From a virus: a stretch of DNA of 20,556 nucleotides. The notes beneath the pieces were generated by a model. The model had not been told where the DNA came from and ran no database searches. It was given only the letters and a program-made list of their open reading frames with translations. Shown piece by piece: positions 1-7,510 of this stretch. The position numbers and the translations under genes were made by a program. Each line of letters begins with the position of its first letter. The first letter of the stretch is position 1. The stretch covers positions 1 to 20,556 of the IMG/VR virus record IMGVR_UViG_3300013094_000352; one strand, 5' to 3'.

Positions 1-1
1 A

Positions 2-82
2 CAGCACATGGCATTGTATGATGCACATGGAAACAGATTTGCATATAAACCTTTAGTAAGGGAAAGACATGGTCAAACTTAA
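2..82 (+). CDS. 3' end of an upstream gene (partial)
   Basis: An open frame enters from the left edge and ends at TAA 80-82. The visible C-terminal peptide is about 26 residues and rich in His, Arg and Tyr. It would overlap the start of the next gene by 14 bases, which fits the tight packing elsewhere in the window. Too little is present to name a product. The third forward frame is also open from the edge to TAG at 54-56 and is the alternative. I prefer this frame because its residue composition looks more protein-like, which is a weak argument. Confidence 0.35.
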   Translation, partial: QHMALYDAHGNRFAYKPLVRERHGQT

Positions 83-1235
83 TGGTAAAGCAGTAAAAGC
101 AAAAGTACGAGCAACTCGTAATCCGCTGTTTGGTGATGAAAAGTACACTGGCAGCGAACCGGCCTGGGACACCGAACGTGCCCTGGCCATGCCCAAAGAG
201 CAGTTCGAGCATCATCTACGCCAAAGTTTTTACTACTACAATTATTTTTACAATCAAAAAGATCTTAAAAAATATGTAGTTGAGTGGTTGAAAAACAATC
301 ATGAGTTCACCAAAGAAGAAGTTAAACTCTATGAACGTAGCCCAGACCGTGCTACAGAAATGACAGTTTGTAGTTTGATTATGGCACACCGCCAAGGTAT
401 GCCGTTGTTGGCCGAGCACATCACTTATATTGATTCTGCAATTGAACGTGCTATTAAATTTTCTGTGCCCGAAGAAGTGGTAGTAGAAGAAAAGCCCAAG
501 GCCTACGTTCCTACTATTCAAGACCGTTTGAATGAAAAAACCAGTGAAACTATTGGCGAACTCGAAGGACACTACGACGAGTTTATTGCTAACCCTAAGT
601 ATCAATTTAAACCCTATGACTTCTTGGTTGCTAATAATGTTCCGCAGAGTCAACTGAGCAAGTACGAAGTATTGTTTCAAGATCGTTTTAACGAGCTTAA
701 AGCGGCATTTGAAAAACAAGACGAACAGTTGGTTGAAGGTTACAGCCACTACAAAGCCGCTGACTTCAAGCGTATCTTTACTTTTATTGATCAAATCCTG
801 AATGATATTATTCAGTATCGTGGTGTCAAGAAAGCTACTAAGAAAGTTCGTGCTCCACGTAGCGTAAGCAAAGAAAAGCAAGTTGCCAAACTCAAATACG
901 CCAAAGAAGACAAGTCGCTTAAAATTGTTTCAGTTAATCCAGCAGATATTGTTGGCGCACAAGAACTTTGGGTTTACAATGTTAAAACCCGTAAGCTGGG
1001 CAAATATATTGCAGATAGCCTACAAGGGCCATTGAGTGTTAAAGGTACCACAATCACTGGCTATGACGAACATAAATCCATTACTAAAACACTTCGTAAA
1101 CCCGAAGAAAAGTTGCGTGAGTTTACCAAGGCTACCAAGGTAGAATTACGCAAGTTTATGGATGGTATCAAAGCTACAGAAACCAAGCTCAACGGGCGTA
1201 TTAGTGCAGACGTAGTATTGCTTAAGACAGCATGA
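69..1235 (+). CDS. Conserved phage protein of unknown function, 388 aa
   Basis: The start is the ATG at 69, which has an AAGGG ribosome site at 58-62 with 6 bases of spacing. The product is charged, Lys/Glu-rich and largely helical in appearance. It has an aromatic patch near residues 54-62 (several Tyr/Phe/Asn in a row) and a Lys/Arg-rich linker around residues 254-280. The C-terminal third (about 290-388) looks like a compact domain, with LWVYN, KLGKY and LNGRI elements. From memory, similar C-terminal segments occur in other marine T4-like phages, always as unknowns. No signal peptide or membrane segment is visible. It lies just before the gp13 late promoter, so a virion-related or late role is possible. 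I do not assign a function. Confidence 0.85.
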   Translation: MVKLNGKAVKAKVRATRNPLFGDEKYTGSEPAWDTERALAMPKEQFEHHLRQSFYYYNYFYNQKDLKKYVVEWLKNNHEFTKEEVKLYERSPDRATEMTVCSLIMAHRQGMPLLAEHITYIDSAIERAIKFSVPEEVVVEEKPKAYVPTIQDRLNEKTSETIGELEGHYDEFIANPKYQFKPYDFLVANNVPQSQLSKYEVLFQDRFNELKAAFEKQDEQLVEGYSHYKAADFKRIFTFIDQILNDIIQYRGVKKATKKVRAPRSVSKEKQVAKLKYAKEDKSLKIVSVNPADIVGAQELWVYNVKTRKLGKYIADSLQGPLSVKGTTITGYDEHKSITKTLRKPEEKLREFTKATKVELRKFMDGIKATETKLNGRISADVVLLKTA

Positions 1236-1237
1236 TA

Positions 1238-1245
1238 TATAAATA
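1238..1245 (+). promoter_or_regulatory. T4-type late promoter of gp13
   Basis: A perfect TATAAATA octamer, the consensus -10 element recognised by T4 gp55-programmed RNA polymerase. It ends 20 bases before the gp13 start codon, leaving room for a short leader. There is no -35 element, as expected for this promoter class. Confidence 0.75.
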
Positions 1246-1265
1246 CTGTATAACGGACTAATACA

Positions 1266-2195
1266 ATGGCTGAATACAGTATTCCAAATACCACACCCCA
1301 AAAAGACAGTAACTTAACAGCGTTTGGTAGCTTACCAACGAAAAGTCTTTACGACCCTAATGCAGGAACAGGTCCGGGTCCTATACAGTTTGATCCAAAC
1401 TCTCTTCCTACAAGCGATGCTAAACGTGCTGAAATTACCGACTACATTCGTATGCGTTTAGGTGATGGCATTGTTGATGTTGAGTTAGATAAAGAACACT
1501 ACGAGATGGGTATCAAGCAAGCGTTGGTTAAATATCGCCAACGTGCTCAGAACTCTGTAGAAGAAAGTTATGCGTTCCTGGACCTATTGCCAGAAACACA
1601 AGAGTATATACTACCGCCAGAAATTCAAAACGTTCGTGCTTGTTTCCGTCGTGGTATCGGCAGCGTTACAGGAACAACAGCAAGCCAATTTGAACCATTT
1701 GCATCGGGCTACTTAAACACTTATATGTTGGTAGCTGGTCGTGTAGGCGGATTAACCAACTACGAATTGTTTGTTGACTATCAAAAGTTAGCCATGCGTA
1801 TGTTTGGTGGCTTTATGAACTTTACATTTAACCCAACTACTAAAAAATTAACCATCGTTCGCAAGATGCCACATGGTTATGCTGGTAATACAAACGACGC
1901 TGGTCAAAACCCATATGAATCTGTGCTACTTTGGATTTACAATACCAAACCAGATCAAATGATTTTTAGCGACACTTATGCTTTCCCTTGGATCCAGGAG
2001 TACGCATATAGTTTCTGTAAACGTATCATTGGCGAAGCACGTAGTAAGTTTGCTCAAATTGCCGGACCACAAGGCGGTACAAGCCTAAACGGTGATGCTC
2101 TCAAACAAGAAGCCAATGCTGAAATGGAAACATTAGAAAATGAGTTACGCCAGTACGTTGATGGTAGCCAACCATTAACTTGGATAACTGGATAG
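1266..2195 (+). CDS. 13: Neck protein, T4 gp13-like
   Basis: The 309-residue product matches the length of T4 gp13. gp13 acts with gp14 in the neck, closing the DNA-filled head and making the site where the tail joins. After a Pro/Gly-rich, flexible N-terminus (about 1-50) the family-like core begins with a helical segment around residues 55-105 (DYIRMRLGDG, then EHYEMGIKQALVKYRQRA). A segment YAFLDLLPETQEYILPPEI follows at about 102-120. The C-terminus (260-309) is helical. The start ATG lies 20 bases after a late promoter and has a weak AACGGA ribosome site at 1252-1257. The usual partner gp14 is not next to it; a dNMP kinase gene follows instead. Assignment rests on recognised sequence resemblance plus length. 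Confidence 0.85.
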   Translation: MAEYSIPNTTPQKDSNLTAFGSLPTKSLYDPNAGTGPGPIQFDPNSLPTSDAKRAEITDYIRMRLGDGIVDVELDKEHYEMGIKQALVKYRQRAQNSVEESYAFLDLLPETQEYILPPEIQNVRACFRRGIGSVTGTTASQFEPFASGYLNTYMLVAGRVGGLTNYELFVDYQKLAMRMFGGFMNFTFNPTTKKLTIVRKMPHGYAGNTNDAGQNPYESVLLWIYNTKPDQMIFSDTYAFPWIQEYAYSFCKRIIGEARSKFAQIAGPQGGTSLNGDALKQEANAEMETLENELRQYVDGSQPLTWITG

Positions 2196-2223
2196 TTGAC
2201 ATTATTCAAAAATTATGTAAAAA
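2196..2223 (+). promoter_or_regulatory. Sigma70-like promoter for dNMP kinase
   Basis: A perfect TTGACA (2196-2201) begins right after the gp13 stop codon. A TAAAAA element at 2218-2223 follows after 16 bases. A start site would fall near 2230, inside the hairpin described next. dNMP kinase is an early gene in T4, so a host-type promoter here makes sense. The -10 match is only moderate. Confidence 0.45.
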
Positions 2224-2224
2224 T

Positions 2225-2249
2225 AGCCCTTATAACAGAGGGCTTTTTT
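2225..2249 (+). terminator. Intrinsic terminator hairpin abutting the dNMP kinase start
   Basis: A six-base stem, AGCCCT (2225-2230) with AGGGCT (2239-2244), has an eight-base loop and runs into six consecutive T (2244-2249). The T run touches the ATG at 2250. It would end transcripts coming from gp13. The only ribosome-site-like sequence for the next gene, AGAGGG (2237-2242), lies in the loop end and 3' arm, so the folded RNA would also hide it. Confidence 0.7.
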
Positions 2250-2921
2250 ATGATCATCGGCGTTTGCGGGTTTATTGGTTCAGGTAAAGACACTATTGCT
2301 GACTACTTAGTTGGCTTCCATGGCTATAGACGTGATAGCTTTGCTGGCACACTTAAAGATGCAGTGGCCGCTGTATTTGGCTGGGACCGAGAGCTACTCG
2401 AAGGCCGCACTCCCGAAGCCAGGGCCTGGCGCGAACAAGTGGATCCATGGTGGGCTAATCGACTCAACATGCCTGGCCTAACCCCACGTTGGGTCTTACA
2501 ATATTGGGGCACCGAAGTTTGTCGTAAAGCGTTCCATGATGATATTTGGATTGCTGCTTTAGAAGCTCGCCTAAGTCGTCGTAGCGATAATACTGTTATT
2601 AGCGATGTTAGATTCCCCAACGAAATTCAAAGTATTCGTCGTGCTGGCGGACGAATTGTCTGGGTTAAACGTGGCCCGTTACCCGAGTGGTACGACTTAG
2701 CTGTTGAATCAAATCTTGGTGGCTTTGATCATATGAAAACAGCATATCCTGATGTACACGTTAGCGAAACTGCTTGGATTGGTACAGAGTTTGATTATGA
2801 AATTGACAACAACGGTACTATTGAAGAGCTGTATACTAACATTAAAAATCTGGTGCAAGCGGCGCCGGCTTCCAGCTCAACCGGGATTTATAAACCTCTT
2901 GCTGACAGTTTAAACATATAG
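2250..2921 (+). CDS. 1: Deoxynucleoside monophosphate kinase, T4 gp1-like
   Basis: A 223-aa cytoplasmic P-loop kinase that phosphorylates dNMPs to dNDPs for phage DNA synthesis. The Walker A motif GFIGSGKDT is at residues 7-15. A substrate-domain segment rich in Trp/Arg follows (about 60-95, including QYWGTEVCRK). The family signature VISDVRFPNE is at 117-126, followed by a Gly-rich turn and a basic strand (GGRIVWVKRG). T4 gp1 is 241 aa, so the length fits. The frame stays open upstream to 2196, but the ATG at 2250 places the P-loop at the normal distance from the N-terminus. The last 80 bases are antisense to the end of the next gene. The final 20 or so residues look low-complexity (Ala/Ser/Pro) and may be shaped by that overlap. 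Confidence 0.9.
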   Translation: MIIGVCGFIGSGKDTIADYLVGFHGYRRDSFAGTLKDAVAAVFGWDRELLEGRTPEARAWREQVDPWWANRLNMPGLTPRWVLQYWGTEVCRKAFHDDIWIAALEARLSRRSDNTVISDVRFPNEIQSIRRAGGRIVWVKRGPLPEWYDLAVESNLGGFDHMKTAYPDVHVSETAWIGTEFDYEIDNNGTIEELYTNIKNLVQAAPASSSTGIYKPLADSLNI

Positions 2922-3192
2922 TTTTTAAATTAAGCCAGTTGTTGTTTTTTAAATTTCCGTCTACATAAAATACACCCAGTTGTTCTGGGTGTTTTGCTTT
3001 AAACCCACATCTTTCGCAAACGGTCTTTTTAGTATATCCAGCTCGATGCCAGGCTGGTGGTGCTATACGTACTCTCTTGCCTTTTCGATTACATACGTCG
3101 CAATGTGATCGGTAGTGCGTTACCAATCCTTTGCGATAATTAATAGCAACAGGTCTTTGGTTACAAGTAGGGCATAATTTACGTTCTGACAT
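2842..3192 (-). CDS. Small zinc-finger / HNH-endonuclease-like protein
   Basis: The 116-aa product has four CxxC pairs: C7/C10, C31/C34, C59/C62 and C93/C96. The stretch around D78-G-N-L-K-N-N-N with a following NLK resembles the N-containing part of an HNH fold, where two CxxC pairs hold a structural zinc. From memory, close relatives (ending in a conserved PDF) are common in marine T4-like phages and are labelled HNH endonuclease or unknown. The ATG at 3190-3192 is used because it sits just before the first CxxC. An upstream TTG (3217-3219) in the same frame would add nine residues. The gene is convergent with dNMP kinase and overlaps it by 80 bases. Nuclease activity is inferred, not evident. 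Confidence 0.8.
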   Translation of the reverse strand: MSERKLCPTCNQRPVAINYRKGLVTHYRSHCDVCNRKGKRVRIAPPAWHRAGYTKKTVCERCGFKAKHPEQLGVFYVDGNLKNNNWLNLKTICLNCQQEVYKSRLSWKPAPLAPDF

Positions 3193-3253
3193 GGTGTATT
3201 TACCCACAAACCTTTGCAAAGGGCATCATAACCACCCAAAAATTATCAATACA

Positions 3254-3261
3254 TATAAATA
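3254..3261 (+). promoter_or_regulatory. T4-type late promoter of the tail sheath gene
   Basis: A perfect TATAAATA, 31 bases before the gp18 ATG. It is followed by a good AAGGA ribosome site at 3280-3284. Confidence 0.75.
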
Positions 3262-3292
3262 TCAATAACAAGTATTTAAAAGGAACATTACT

Positions 3293-6200
3293 ATGGCATT
3301 AGTATCCCCAGGCGTAAGCATAACAGTAACAGACCAGAGCCAGTACGTATCATCAGCGATTGGTACAGTACCTCTTGTCGTTCTTGCTACAGCACAAGAC
3401 AAATTAAATCCAAGTGGTACAGTAGCTACAGGTACAACAAAAGCTAACGCAGACAAACTGCAAATATTTACAAGTCAACGTGATTTGATCACGGCACTTG
3501 GTTATCCAACATTCTTACAAAGTTCGGCTGGCACACCATTGCATGGTAATGAACTAAACGAATATGGTTTAATGGCAGCTTACTCAGCATTGGGCTTGGG
3601 CAACCAACTATATGCTATTCGTGCCGACATTGATCTAAACGCTTTACACGGAACAAGTGTACGTCCAACAGGTAAAGTTATGGACGGTACATATTGGTTA
3701 GATTTAGCAGACACTACATGGGGTATCTATGAGTGGTCAGCTGATACACAGAGCTTTACAAACCAACAGCCAATTTTAATTACATCTGCAGGTGACGTAG
3801 ACACAGCAGATGCTACAGCCATTTACAATGGTACAGCAATTACATTAGCAGCAGAACCAAAGCCAAAGAACAGCATTGGTGCAGTTGGACAATATGCTAT
3901 TGTTACAACACCTAACACAGCTGGTGCATACAACAATAGAGTATATCACAAAGGTTCAGACAATGCATGGAAATTAGTAGGTTCTAAAGAATGGCAAAAC
4001 GATTTGCCAGTGGCAACCGGCTCAGTTTCAAATCCTACATTTACAAATACTGTAGCAACTGGCGGTAGCATCAACGGAACTACAATTACTTTAACAACTA
4101 CAAACATTGACTCTGTTATAAGCAGTATCAACGGTCTTGCGATTGCAGGTGTTACGGCTGCTAAGAGAGACAGCAATCTATGTTTGTTTGCTAACGATCT
4201 TGCCAGCAGTGGTACTGGTGTATTATCAATCGTTGAAGCAGCAACCGTAGTTTCAAACTCTTTATGGGTACAAGCTGGTATTATTACCCCAGCACAATTC
4301 GTATCCGGTGGTACCTACAGATTCTATGCTCCACAGATTCAATTCAGCAACTATGCTGGTGTACCTGCTTGGACAATGAACGATTCAGCACCACAAGCCA
4401 ACGGCGCAGTATGGCTAAAGTCTGGTAAATTGGGCGGTGGCTCAAACTTAGTCTTTAAGAAATACAACGCAACTACTGATACATGGACTACACAGGCTGC
4501 TGTAGCAGATACAAGTGAAGGAAATGCCATTAGCGATTTAGACGTTGGTGGTGGTTCACAAATTGGTGTTGGTACATTATTTGTATACGAAGACCAAAAC
4601 ACATATGATGCAACAACAGACAATTTAGGTATTGCTGGCTTTACACCAATGGTTAGAAGCATGCCTGGTGAATTGGCTATTACTGGTGTAACTCCAGGAT
4701 TTGGTTCAAGCACTGGTACATTTACATTAAAAGCAACAACACCAGGAACAAATACATTTACTACTGTAACTGTAACAGTTTCTGCTGCAACTGCTGCTTC
4801 TTTTGTATCGGGCATCCAAGCTGCTGTTGGTACACCTGGTAGCGGTTTACAAGGCTACATTACTGCTTCAGTAAACAGCAGTACAGGTACTATTACAGTT
4901 AAACACTTGGCTGGTGGTACAATTATTATGTCTAAGATTGCTGGTCAACCAAACTTGCCATACTTGGCTGGTTTCACATCAGCAGTTGAAGGTGTTAGAA
5001 GCTATGGTGGTAACGATTCTACAAACGTAGTTCGTATTTTATCTGGCTTCTCAGCATTAATGTATGAACCTAACATTGATTTACCAGTAGCAGATCCTGC
5101 AGATGGTACATTATGGTACGACAGCGATCCTACTATTGTTGATGTTATGATCAACACAGGTACAAAATGGGTTGGCTACAAAACATTAAGTGCAGATGCA
5201 CGTGGTTATAACTTAACTCGTACAGACGCCAATGGTGTTATTGTTGAATTCACAGCACCAACTACACAAAGCAACGGAACAAGTCCGTTAGTACCAGGTG
5301 ACTTGTGGTTAGACACAAGCGATTTAGAAAATTGGCCTAAGATGAACCGTTGGAACGGTACAACTTGGGTAGCAATTGACAACAGCGATGCACTAAGCGT
5401 TAATGGTATTGTATTTGCTGATGCACGTTGGGATGGCGCATTAAACGGCTTAACCAGCGGCACTACAAACGGTGGTACAACAGATCCAGCAGTTAACACT
5501 GAAGATCCAGTAGCATCATTGCTATACAGTAACTATGTTGATTTAGACGCACCTAACCCAGAACTATATCCACGTGGTGTTCTATTGTTTAACACACGTC
5601 GTTCGGGTTACAATGTCAAGCGTTATGTAGCTAACTACTTCAACGCAGAATCATTCATGGTTAACGACTATAGCTCTACAACAACATACAACTACGGTGA
5701 TAAAGTTTACTATGGCTCAACAATTTATGTTTCCAGCCAAAGTAGCAACACAGGTAACACACCTCCAGATATGGCAGCATACTGGTCACCATTGCAAAGT
5801 GCTTCTTGGGTAACAGCAAGTGGCTTGAAAAATGATGGTAGCCCAAATGCTGGTCACTATGCACAACGTCATTTAATTGTTTCTGCAATGAATGCCGCAG
5901 TTGAAGCCAATACACAAATTCGTGAAGATCAATTTGGATTTAGCTTGTTAGCAGCACCTGGTTACCCAGAGTTGATTACTAACATGGTTGCTCTAAACAA
6001 CGATCGCAAAAACACAGCGTTCATCATTGGTGATACACCAATGTCGTTGAGCACTAATGTAGTTGATCTAAACAACTGGAGTAACGACACAAACGGTGAC
6101 GGCTTACCAACAGATGATCCATATTGCGCGGTTTACTGGCCAAGTGCGTTAAGCACAGATTTGTCTGGTAACACAATCATGGTTCCACCAAGCCACATCG

Positions 6201-6772
6201 CTCTGCGTACATACTTACACAATGACAACTTGGCATATCCATGGTTTGCTCCAGCAGGTTTACGTCGTGGTTTAGTTGACAATGCAACTGACTTAGGTTA
6301 TGTTGATTACAAAACAGGCGAGTTCTATCGCACTGGTGTAAATCAAGGTCTACGTGATGCATTGTATCAGTTAAAGATTAACCCAATTACAATTCTACCA
6401 GGAACTGGTTTAGTTGTTTGGGGTCAGAAGACACGTGATCCAATTGCAGAATCAATGGATCGTGTAAACGTATCTCGCTTAGTAAACTACATCCGTACAC
6501 TCTTATCAACAGCAACAAACGGCTTCTTGTTTGAACCAAACGATAAGATTACACGTGATCAAGTTGGCGCAGTTATTTCAAATGCCTTAAACGATTTAGT
6601 AAGCAAACGTGGTATTTACGACTATGTAGTAGTTTGTGATACAAGTAACAATCCACCAAATGTTATCGCACAAAACCAATTATATATTGATATTGCGATT
6701 GCACCTACTAAGGCTATCGAGTTTATCTATATCCCAATTCGTTTAGTTAACCCAACTTCAGGTAAAGCCTAA
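3293..6772 (+). CDS. 18: Contractile tail sheath protein, T4 gp18-like, greatly enlarged
   Basis: At 1159 aa this is far longer than T4 gp18 (659 aa). The sheath core is split. The N-terminal part (about 1-128) starts with the typical MALVSPGV segment, then VPLVVLATAQDK, then an AYSALGLGNQLYAIRAD strand. The C-terminal part (about 845-1159) carries the conserved PGTGLVVWGQKT segment (1036-1047) and the C-terminal domain ending in IEFIYIPIRLVNP, which in T4 forms the inner layer around the tube. Between them lie five Gly-x-x-Trp modules, two Thr/Ser/Gly-rich beta-sandwich-like stretches (about 240-325 and 460-545) and a chitin-binding-like segment (792-834). The added modules would face outward on the tail. 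There is also an Asp-rich loop, NDTNGDGLPTDDP (931-943), that may bind calcium. Late promoter and AAGGA site precede the ATG. Confidence 0.93.
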   Translation: MALVSPGVSITVTDQSQYVSSAIGTVPLVVLATAQDKLNPSGTVATGTTKANADKLQIFTSQRDLITALGYPTFLQSSAGTPLHGNELNEYGLMAAYSALGLGNQLYAIRADIDLNALHGTSVRPTGKVMDGTYWLDLADTTWGIYEWSADTQSFTNQQPILITSAGDVDTADATAIYNGTAITLAAEPKPKNSIGAVGQYAIVTTPNTAGAYNNRVYHKGSDNAWKLVGSKEWQNDLPVATGSVSNPTFTNTVATGGSINGTTITLTTTNIDSVISSINGLAIAGVTAAKRDSNLCLFANDLASSGTGVLSIVEAATVVSNSLWVQAGIITPAQFVSGGTYRFYAPQIQFSNYAGVPAWTMNDSAPQANGAVWLKSGKLGGGSNLVFKKYNATTDTWTTQAAVADTSEGNAISDLDVGGGSQIGVGTLFVYEDQNTYDATTDNLGIAGFTPMVRSMPGELAITGVTPGFGSSTGTFTLKATTPGTNTFTTVTVTVSAATAASFVSGIQAAVGTPGSGLQGYITASVNSSTGTITVKHLAGGTIIMSKIAGQPNLPYLAGFTSAVEGVRSYGGNDSTNVVRILSGFSALMYEPNIDLPVADPADGTLWYDSDPTIVDVMINTGTKWVGYKTLSADARGYNLTRTDANGVIVEFTAPTTQSNGTSPLVPGDLWLDTSDLENWPKMNRWNGTTWVAIDNSDALSVNGIVFADARWDGALNGLTSGTTNGGTTDPAVNTEDPVASLLYSNYVDLDAPNPELYPRGVLLFNTRRSGYNVKRYVANYFNAESFMVNDYSSTTTYNYGDKVYYGSTIYVSSQSSNTGNTPPDMAAYWSPLQSASWVTASGLKNDGSPNAGHYAQRHLIVSAMNAAVEANTQIREDQFGFSLLAAPGYPELITNMVALNNDRKNTAFIIGDTPMSLSTNVVDLNNWSNDTNGDGLPTDDPYCAVYWPSALSTDLSGNTIMVPPSHIALRTYLHNDNLAYPWFAPAGLRRGLVDNATDLGYVDYKTGEFYRTGVNQGLRDALYQLKINPITILPGTGLVVWGQKTRDPIAESMDRVNVSRLVNYIRTLLSTATNGFLFEPNDKITRDQVGAVISNALNDLVSKRGIYDYVVVCDTSNNPPNVIAQNQLYIDIAIAPTKAIEFIYIPIRLVNPTSGKA
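3683..5392 (+). repeat. Five degenerate G-x-x-W modules inside the sheath gene
   Basis: Five protein-level repeats have the pattern: a Gly, then a Trp or Tyr three residues or so later, often LD or YD, a short variable part, then an aromatic and a final Trp. They are at residues 131-149 (3683-3739), 195-231 (3875-3985), 370-401 (4400-4495), 604-630 (5102-5182) and 668-700 (5294-5392). The last two are the clearest (DGTLWYDS and PGDLWLDT with a terminal W-V). The second is the weakest. Similar modules are known from tail and fibre proteins of marine phages. They diverge too much to be recent DNA duplications. Confidence 0.6.
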
Positions 6773-6775
6773 ATA

Positions 6776-6783
6776 GATAAATA
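6776..6783 (+). promoter_or_regulatory. Late-promoter-like element of the tail tube gene
   Basis: GATAAATA differs from the late consensus only at its first base. It begins just after the gp18 stop and ends 21 bases before the gp19 ATG. An AGGAGA ribosome site follows at 6792-6797. Tube protein is needed in large amounts, so a dedicated promoter is reasonable. Confidence 0.6.
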
Positions 6784-6804
6784 AGAATAACAGGAGAGAA
6801 TTAT

Positions 6805-7425
6805 ATGGCATACGCATCAGCAAGTAACTTTACAGTACCTATTAGTGGTGTAACAAACCAGGGTCTGTTAATGCCTAAATTAAAGTTCCGCTTCCGCGCA
6901 ACTTTTGCCAATTTTGGTGTAACTACAAGCAAATTAGTAGAACTAACAAAACAGGTAGTAGACATTAAACGTCCAAGCGTACAGTTTGCAGAAATTCCTA
7001 TTGATGTATACAACAGTAAAGTATACTTACAAGGTAAGCCAGAATGGCAAACAATTACAGTTAATCTACGTGACGATGCTGGTAACAACATTGCACAAAT
7101 GGTTGGCGAACAAGTACAGAAACAGTTTGACTTCTTAGAGCAAGCGTCAGCAAGCTCTGGTGTTGACTACAAATTTATCATGTACTACGACATGCTTGAC
7201 GGTGGTAACGCTACTAACAATGGTAGCAATGGACCAACCGTTCTTGAATCTTGGGAATTGGCTGGTTGCTTTATTCAGACAGTTGACTATGGTGACATGA
7301 ACTATGGTACAAATGAAGCGGCAATGATTGCATTAACAATTCGTTATGATAATGCGATACAAAGCCCAACTGGAGTTGGTGTTGGTACATTGGTTGGTCA
7401 AACAATTGGTGCTATCACAGGCTAA
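6805..7425 (+). CDS. 19: Tail tube protein, T4 gp19-like
   Basis: The 206-aa product forms the rigid inner tube through which DNA passes. T4 gp19 is 163 aa. The sequence shows the family layout: an N-terminal strand region with KLKFRFRATF near residues 26-35, a central block (about 50-100) with VDIKRPSVQFAEIPIDVYNSKVY in two halves, a beta strand ending in VNLRDDAGN, and the C-terminal segment WELAGCFIQTVDYGDMNYGTNEAAMIALTIRYDNA, which is the typical end of the T4 tube fold. A Gly/Thr-rich tail follows. It lies directly after gp18, as in T4, with its own promoter and a strong ribosome site. Confidence 0.92.
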   Translation: MAYASASNFTVPISGVTNQGLLMPKLKFRFRATFANFGVTTSKLVELTKQVVDIKRPSVQFAEIPIDVYNSKVYLQGKPEWQTITVNLRDDAGNNIAQMVGEQVQKQFDFLEQASASSGVDYKFIMYYDMLDGGNATNNGSNGPTVLESWELAGCFIQTVDYGDMNYGTNEAAMIALTIRYDNAIQSPTGVGVGTLVGQTIGAITG

Positions 7426-7450
7426 TCCAGAAGAAACTTTTGGTAACAAC

Positions 7451-7475
7451 AGCCCGGATTTATCCGGGCTTTTTT
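7451..7475 (+). terminator. Intrinsic terminator after the tail tube gene
   Basis: An eight-base GC-rich stem, AGCCCGGA (7451-7458) with TCCGGGCT (7463-7470), has a four-base loop and is followed by six T (7470-7475). It closes the gp18-gp19 unit. A new late promoter starts six bases later. Confidence 0.88.
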
Positions 7476-7480
7476 ATGAG

Positions 7481-7488
7481 CATAAATA
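7481..7488 (+). promoter_or_regulatory. Late-promoter-like element of the second tube-like gene
   Basis: CATAAATA differs from the consensus only at the first base. It ends 22 bases before the GTG start at 7511 and is followed by an AAGGA site at 7499-7503. Confidence 0.6.
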
Positions 7489-7510
7489 TTAATATAATAA
7501 GGATAGCTCT

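Noticed and set aside
216-881. Long minus-strand open frame (221 codons) opposite the 388-aa gene
   Set aside because: It is hydrophobic and Phe/Val-rich as expected from the reverse complement of a Lys/Glu-rich gene, has no ribosome site, and the plus-strand gene is better supported.
2196-2249. Upstream TTG start for dNMP kinase
   Set aside because: It would translate the promoter and terminator, and the P-loop would be pushed 18 residues inward compared with the family.
4351-4815. Minus-strand open frame (154 codons) inside the sheath gene
   Set aside because: Val/Pro-rich reverse shadow of Thr/Gly-rich coding repeats; no start signals.
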